A DNA stretch of 29,427 nucleotides from Priapulus caudatus (taxonomy: Eukaryota; Priapulida; Priapulimorpha; Priapulimorphida; Priapulidae). The notes below the pieces were generated by a model that searched no databases, was not told the DNA's origin, and worked only from the letters and a program-made list of their open reading frames with translations. The stretch is from contig NW_014577939.1 of assembly GCF_000485595.1 (NCBI RefSeq), positions 95,156-124,582 of the forward strand, given 5' to 3'. The number at the start of each line of letters is the position of its first letter. Positions within the stretch are counted from its first letter, which is position 1. Both the position numbers and the translations under genes were made by a program. Below are positions 22,801 through 28,800 of this stretch, piece after piece.

Positions 22801-25800
22801 ATCCTATTATTCCTAGTCAATATACTAGTAAGTATTTTTGCAAATATGGCCTAAAGAGAGTAGGATAGGATTATCAGTCATCAAAAACCAGATAGTCTGG
22901 TGTACATATCAATAAGTATAAGGGACTCTTAATGTGCTAGTCTTGTCTTATCGACACCCTGAATCTGTCATCACACTGTGAACTGTAAATAGCCTGTAAA
23001 TGTCAAAATTGTCATGATGAATCGGTAGTGATCAATCTATGAATGAAAACTGTGGAAATGATAATAACGAAAGTTATTTGCTAGGCGCATCCCTTCCAAT
23101 TATGATGCAAAGCTGTGCTCCTGTGTAACGTATGAACAAGAGTTTCATTACCAACAGTCTGGTGGACCATACATAAGTCTTACACTGATGTAAACGTTTA
23201 AAGCAGAAGGTGAAAAATACAATATGAGACATAGCAGATGGTAATGCACATGTCCCTGGGCTTTCTTTTGAACTACTATTGAAATGGAGCATATTTTTAA
23301 GATGCAGCTATTTCGATATTTTTGTACATAGGCCCATTTAATTAATACTAGTTATCACATTTCCAATCTTCAAGCATCTTACTCTGAAAGGTGGGCAATT
23401 ATGGTAGTAAGAAATGCCTACTTCTCAAATTGACTTGGTGTGACATACACCAATTTCAAACCAGGTTAATCTTTCAATGTATACAGCAATTATATGTTAA
23501 ACTATGATCTCCCTCTTGAAACTCTTCTACACCTCGATAGACACCTGTTGATGTCTAATCTAGATATATGCATGTTATGCTGGATAATTTATGAAATCAA
23601 AGGCATGTGTAGCAGCTATTTATAGGTAAAGTAGATTGTAAACTGGAATTTAGGGGAAAATGTCGATCCAGTTTGGTGGATTAGGTATTGAAATGGGTGA
23701 TATTGTACTTAGGTGATAAATATAGAGCCCAGCATCTGCTATGCTGTTTAACACACTATGCTGAATAAAAACGTTGTTGTTTTTTATATGTTGACTGTAC
23801 CTTTCATTTATTTGCTGATGTTTGATCAAGGAAATAATGCTGTACTGGTGAAATACTCGCCATGGACTTAATTTCATAATTTCATAGTTTTTGTTAACGA
23901 TACAAAGAGACAACATTTGGAAGCAGCTAGTGGGAAAGGTTTGGTGGCAAAGTTGGTGGGGTCACTGGAGGCAACCGGTATGCATACGGAATGTATTCAC
24001 TAATAGCAGTTCTCTTTACTTACAATGCTGCATCAGAGCAACAACTACAATAGGAACAATGATGCAAACGGTGGCTGATAATTGGCAATTTTATGTCAAA
24101 TTTGAATCGGGAAGTACCTGCGATACTAAATGCAAGTAGCTACGTTCGCTTGTTGTCACAACCACTTACTTCAGCTCATAGGGTCTATGTCCCCCAGGGT
24201 ACTGCCGGAACGAACCCTGGTCACTATTTGATATGGTTAGGGTTAGGGAGTAGGCGTTAGTGGAGTAGGCGAGGTACGGTCTGGCATATTAGATAGTACC
24301 AGGGTACGTTCCGGCAGTACCCTGGGGGACATAGACCCTCTCAGCCTTACTTCATGACGTGGCTGCGCTTTGTCCGCATGAATGCACTGACTAAGGAATC
24401 TCTAATACATCACACATGGTTGACAGACAACATACCGCATGAATCATCTCAGTAAGTAAGGGTTCAGGATCTGGTCTCATCTCCAAGTCTTCCAGCTCGA
24501 ATGAGATGGACATTCTCGCCTGGTCAACCTGTGGACATATAAACAATTTATGCACTACTAACACACACTGAAATGCAGCTACACGTGGTTGTAAAGACAT
24601 GGTGGCATACACACGTTTAGCTTAACTTCATAGTGCATATTTTCGCTTGCTATTTACTACTTGATACATTCTTACCCATATTAAACCAACTGTGATACCC
24701 CGCATTATATAACCAATATGTTAACAAAAAAACGTTAAAAAAACGAAAATTTGGGATGTGAATCACGTTTTCCAATTCGTGAAAAAGAATAACAATTATG
24801 AATCCAAATAAGCATTTTTAAGCACATATATTGATGACTTAATTATGTAACACACTATCACAATAATACTGGAAGGTAAAATGACATTCGGACTTAGAAT
24901 CACTGAAAAGGAGCGATAGAGGAACTATTACTAACTGGCTTGCTGTCAGGATCACTATCATTGTTAGGTTCAGGTGTTTGATGGCCTGACGTGAATGGCA
25001 AAATTTATTTAAAGTCGGTTATTGTTTATGGTGGATCTAGCTTCTCATTGTAAAGTTCACTGTAGCAACTGGGATTGTTTTGAACTGCTATTGAAAAAAA
25101 ATACTGGATGCAGGTGGGGACGTTTTATGGCATTGTTGTCAAACTACCTATAGTGATAGGGGTACTTTATACAAATTAAATATGACCCAACCCACATGTT
25201 GGCAACTAGCTACATATTTCAATTTTCTAACAATTTTCTACAAATTTCATAAGAAAAAATTTACGTTTTGTACCCAGAGTTTATTCCTTATAATTTACAA
25301 AATACATGTGGGCATACGCCCCTGCATATACTCTACATTTATTGTAACGCAGAAGCAATTTCTGTTGACCCACTACATATTATGTACAGGTAGAAACGTA
25401 CACTGTTTAAATTAGAATTTTTAATGATATATATATATGCACAATGTCGATAGATGCACTATGGCACAATTTTCATCAAAAATAATTTTTTTACCTCTTC
25501 GTCTGATATATTTGGTCTAAGAATAACATCTCCTAGAAGTTTTACTATCGAATCCAGACCAGATGTATATGCTGAAGCAGCATAAATACCCGTATCCCTG
25601 TAAAAGTCAATTGAAACATTAGCACAGCAATACAATAACTGTCATTAATCACTAACGAGTCTAGGGAGTCGCCTACGTCTACTCCCTAACCCTAACCCTA
25701 ACCATATCAGATAGTTACCAGGGTACGTTCCGGTATACCGGACCGTACCCAGGGTACGTTCCGGCAGTACCGAGGGAGACATAGATCCTATCAGCGTCAT

Positions 25801-28800
25801 TAACACCCAATGAAGGTATGCGGTAACAGTCTAACACACGTCTATTTACAATAATTATATAGACAATCCTAACTGCAAGAGTTAATGTACTTTGACTCTA
25901 ACTCTAGCATTTCCTAATGGGACATTAGCATGACTAACGCTGAGAGGGTCTATGTCCCCCGGGGTACTGCCAGAACGTACCCTGGTACTATCTAATATGT
26001 CGGACCGTACCTCGCCTACTCCACTAACGAGTATAGGGAGTCGCCTATACCTCCTCCCTAACCCTAACCCGAACCCGAACCCTAACCTTAACCGTAATCC
26101 TAATCCGAACCATATCAAATAGTGACCAGGGTACGTTCCGGTATACTGGACCGTACCCAGGGTACGTTCCGGTATACTGGACCGTACCCAGGGTACGTTC
26201 CGGCAGCACCCTGGGGGGCATAGACCCTATGAGCATGACTAACCCATACTGATAACAAATTCTTCGCAACAACCTATGTTGACCACTGAAGGTTCAAATC
26301 TTGTATGGCCAGGACAAATAATATATGTTTCTCGCCCAATAAAAAATACCTGGAAATCTGGCAATCACAGATTCCACCATGTTTCTCCAACTCCTGCATG
26401 ATCCGATCTCTATCCTGATATTCCAGTGATGACTAGAAAATTATAATTATACCGTTCTCATCATATTTTACGAGTCATTCTTCACCACTTTTTTGGGATA
26501 GACATTACACACGATATAGCATTCAAGTATTGTTTTGTATAGTTACTCTATGTAAAATATACTTACACTGAATGCTAGCTTCTCCAGAAAATGGGAGACA
26601 CCACTGGGAAATGCTACTTCATATCTGGGTCCAGAATCAATGGCAACTATAAGTATAAATGTCCAACAACACTGTTATATACACAGCAAGAATCAATAAA
26701 TGTATGTAAATGCCAAGATTTTAGTACTGCCGACTCAATGGGATAATAATTTCCCTTTCCAATGCTGCCTGACACATTACTTACACTATTGAGCAGCACT
26801 CAATGCTAATGAAAAAAATGCCCAAAGCTATAGCTATACAAATCAAGAGTGGTGCTATTCCACATCGCTAGTGTTCTACAATGCTTTCTTACACAATCAA
26901 TTCAAAAGTGATTTGAAAAAAGATTACCTCCAACTGTGCAAAATCTTCCATACTTATTCTTCGATGCAACTTTTAATCCATTTTCTAGGACAGTTACTTT
27001 GGTATCTTGGTTGCTCTCTGCATGTTTTGAGTAAATAGCATTTGGTAGGCCTGGCAGGGTTTGTGATAGTAGAACCGAATTAGGGTCTACATTGCTTGTG
27101 GCACAGTAGCGCCTTCCAACTGTTGTATATAATTTTCTGCAAGAAAAAGATCGTTTTAGAACTCCTACTGTACTGCATTCACTGAGGCTGAGAGGATCTA
27201 TGTCCCCCAGGGTACTGCCGGAACATACCCTGGGTACGGTCCGGTATACCGGAACATACCCTGGTACTATCTAATATGCAGGACCGTACCTCGCCTACTC
27301 CACTAACGAGTCTAGGGAGTTGCCTACGCCTACTCCCTAACCCTAACCTTAACCCTAAAAATATCAGATCTATAGTTACCAGGGTACGTTCCGGTATACC
27401 GGATCGTACCCAGGGTACGTTCCGGCAGTACCCTGGGGGACATAGACCCTATGAGCTTTACTGAGTACCTATGTCACTATCTGTTAGTTAGACTCCAAAC
27501 CTAAATAAAAAATATGGTTGGATATAACGATAACCATCACAGAATTAACATGGTGGTACCTGTGCCGAATCATGAAAAATGTCAAAATTACACAGTTATA
27601 ATGTAAATTTCAATTGTGAAATATTTAAGAACTATATAGTATAACCGCATGTAGACCGATAAATTGTGTCATAGAAATTTGACAACTATTTCTCTATTTC
27701 TGACCATGTGACATCGAACTTCTAAGAAATACCTACACATCTCAAACACTTGCTACCCATTATCGCTGAAGGGGTCGTTGTCGTATCTGGTACTACATAT
27801 ATGTACCCAAGGTACATATATGTATACCCAAAGTGTACCAGACTTGTACTACAGAAGTGTACCCTAACCCTAACCCTAAACATACCTCATATAAAAATAT
27901 AAACATAATACTAAACAACCTAAAACTACCTCGGGTACATATATGTAGTACCTGATACGACAATGACCCTTCGTGCCCCATTATCAGCTTGTGAAATACA
28001 TTTCATCGCCTTTTATTTTGTGAAAACATCGTGGCACTAAATGTTGAAAACTTGGCCAGAACATGAATAGTAAACTTGTAATGTTTGTTGTCTCTTGTGC
28101 TTGTGACATGTTCCTATCGACCAAGGAAATCAATGCTGGTCAGTGGAAGTACACCGAAATCAAGACTGCAATTTCTCTACTGACAACAAACAATGAAACT
28201 TTACGGGTTCACAAGTTCTGCTGTACATAAATTTGCCACTTTTATCTATGGGAGGCTCTCTTTCTAATCAAAATGCACAGTTCAAATAGTATTGTGGACT
28301 GCACATAACCTGACCGGTCTCTATACTTGTTTCACTTTGTAGCGAGCCTGACAACCTTCCATACGAAAAACCCTGTAACTTGAAAACAAATGCCAAATTT
28401 CGTAACTAAAACAATTGTATTATCAAATTCGACCTAACTTGTTACATGTTTCAAGTGTATTCTCACACATGGCACACTTCTTAACTTGTATTTGCCTCAG
28501 TATTCATGTTATAATCCAGTGGTATTCTATGTTATGAATCAAGCACTGATAGGAGTTGTTTTTAAATGTATTTCTCATTAATAAAAAATTTGATATGCCG
28601 CGAGCATATTTTTATTCCGAAAGTGCAGCCCAGAGAAAAAAGTTTGGGAACCACTAAATATAATCACACAACTTGGAAAGGTGTTATGTTTTTTAAAAGT
28701 TAGTAAACTCAATTTGCATTAATTTACTGCACATGTCCGAGAATAATATAAAACTGGCGAGTGTGCGAAAATCATGCATAATTCAAAGAGTGATCGACCG

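Noticed and set aside
25640-27960. CCCTAA runs read as an ancestral chromosome end or fusion point
   Set aside because: Each run sits inside a bounded inverted-repeat element with a target duplication, and orientation differs between copies, so transposition explains them better.
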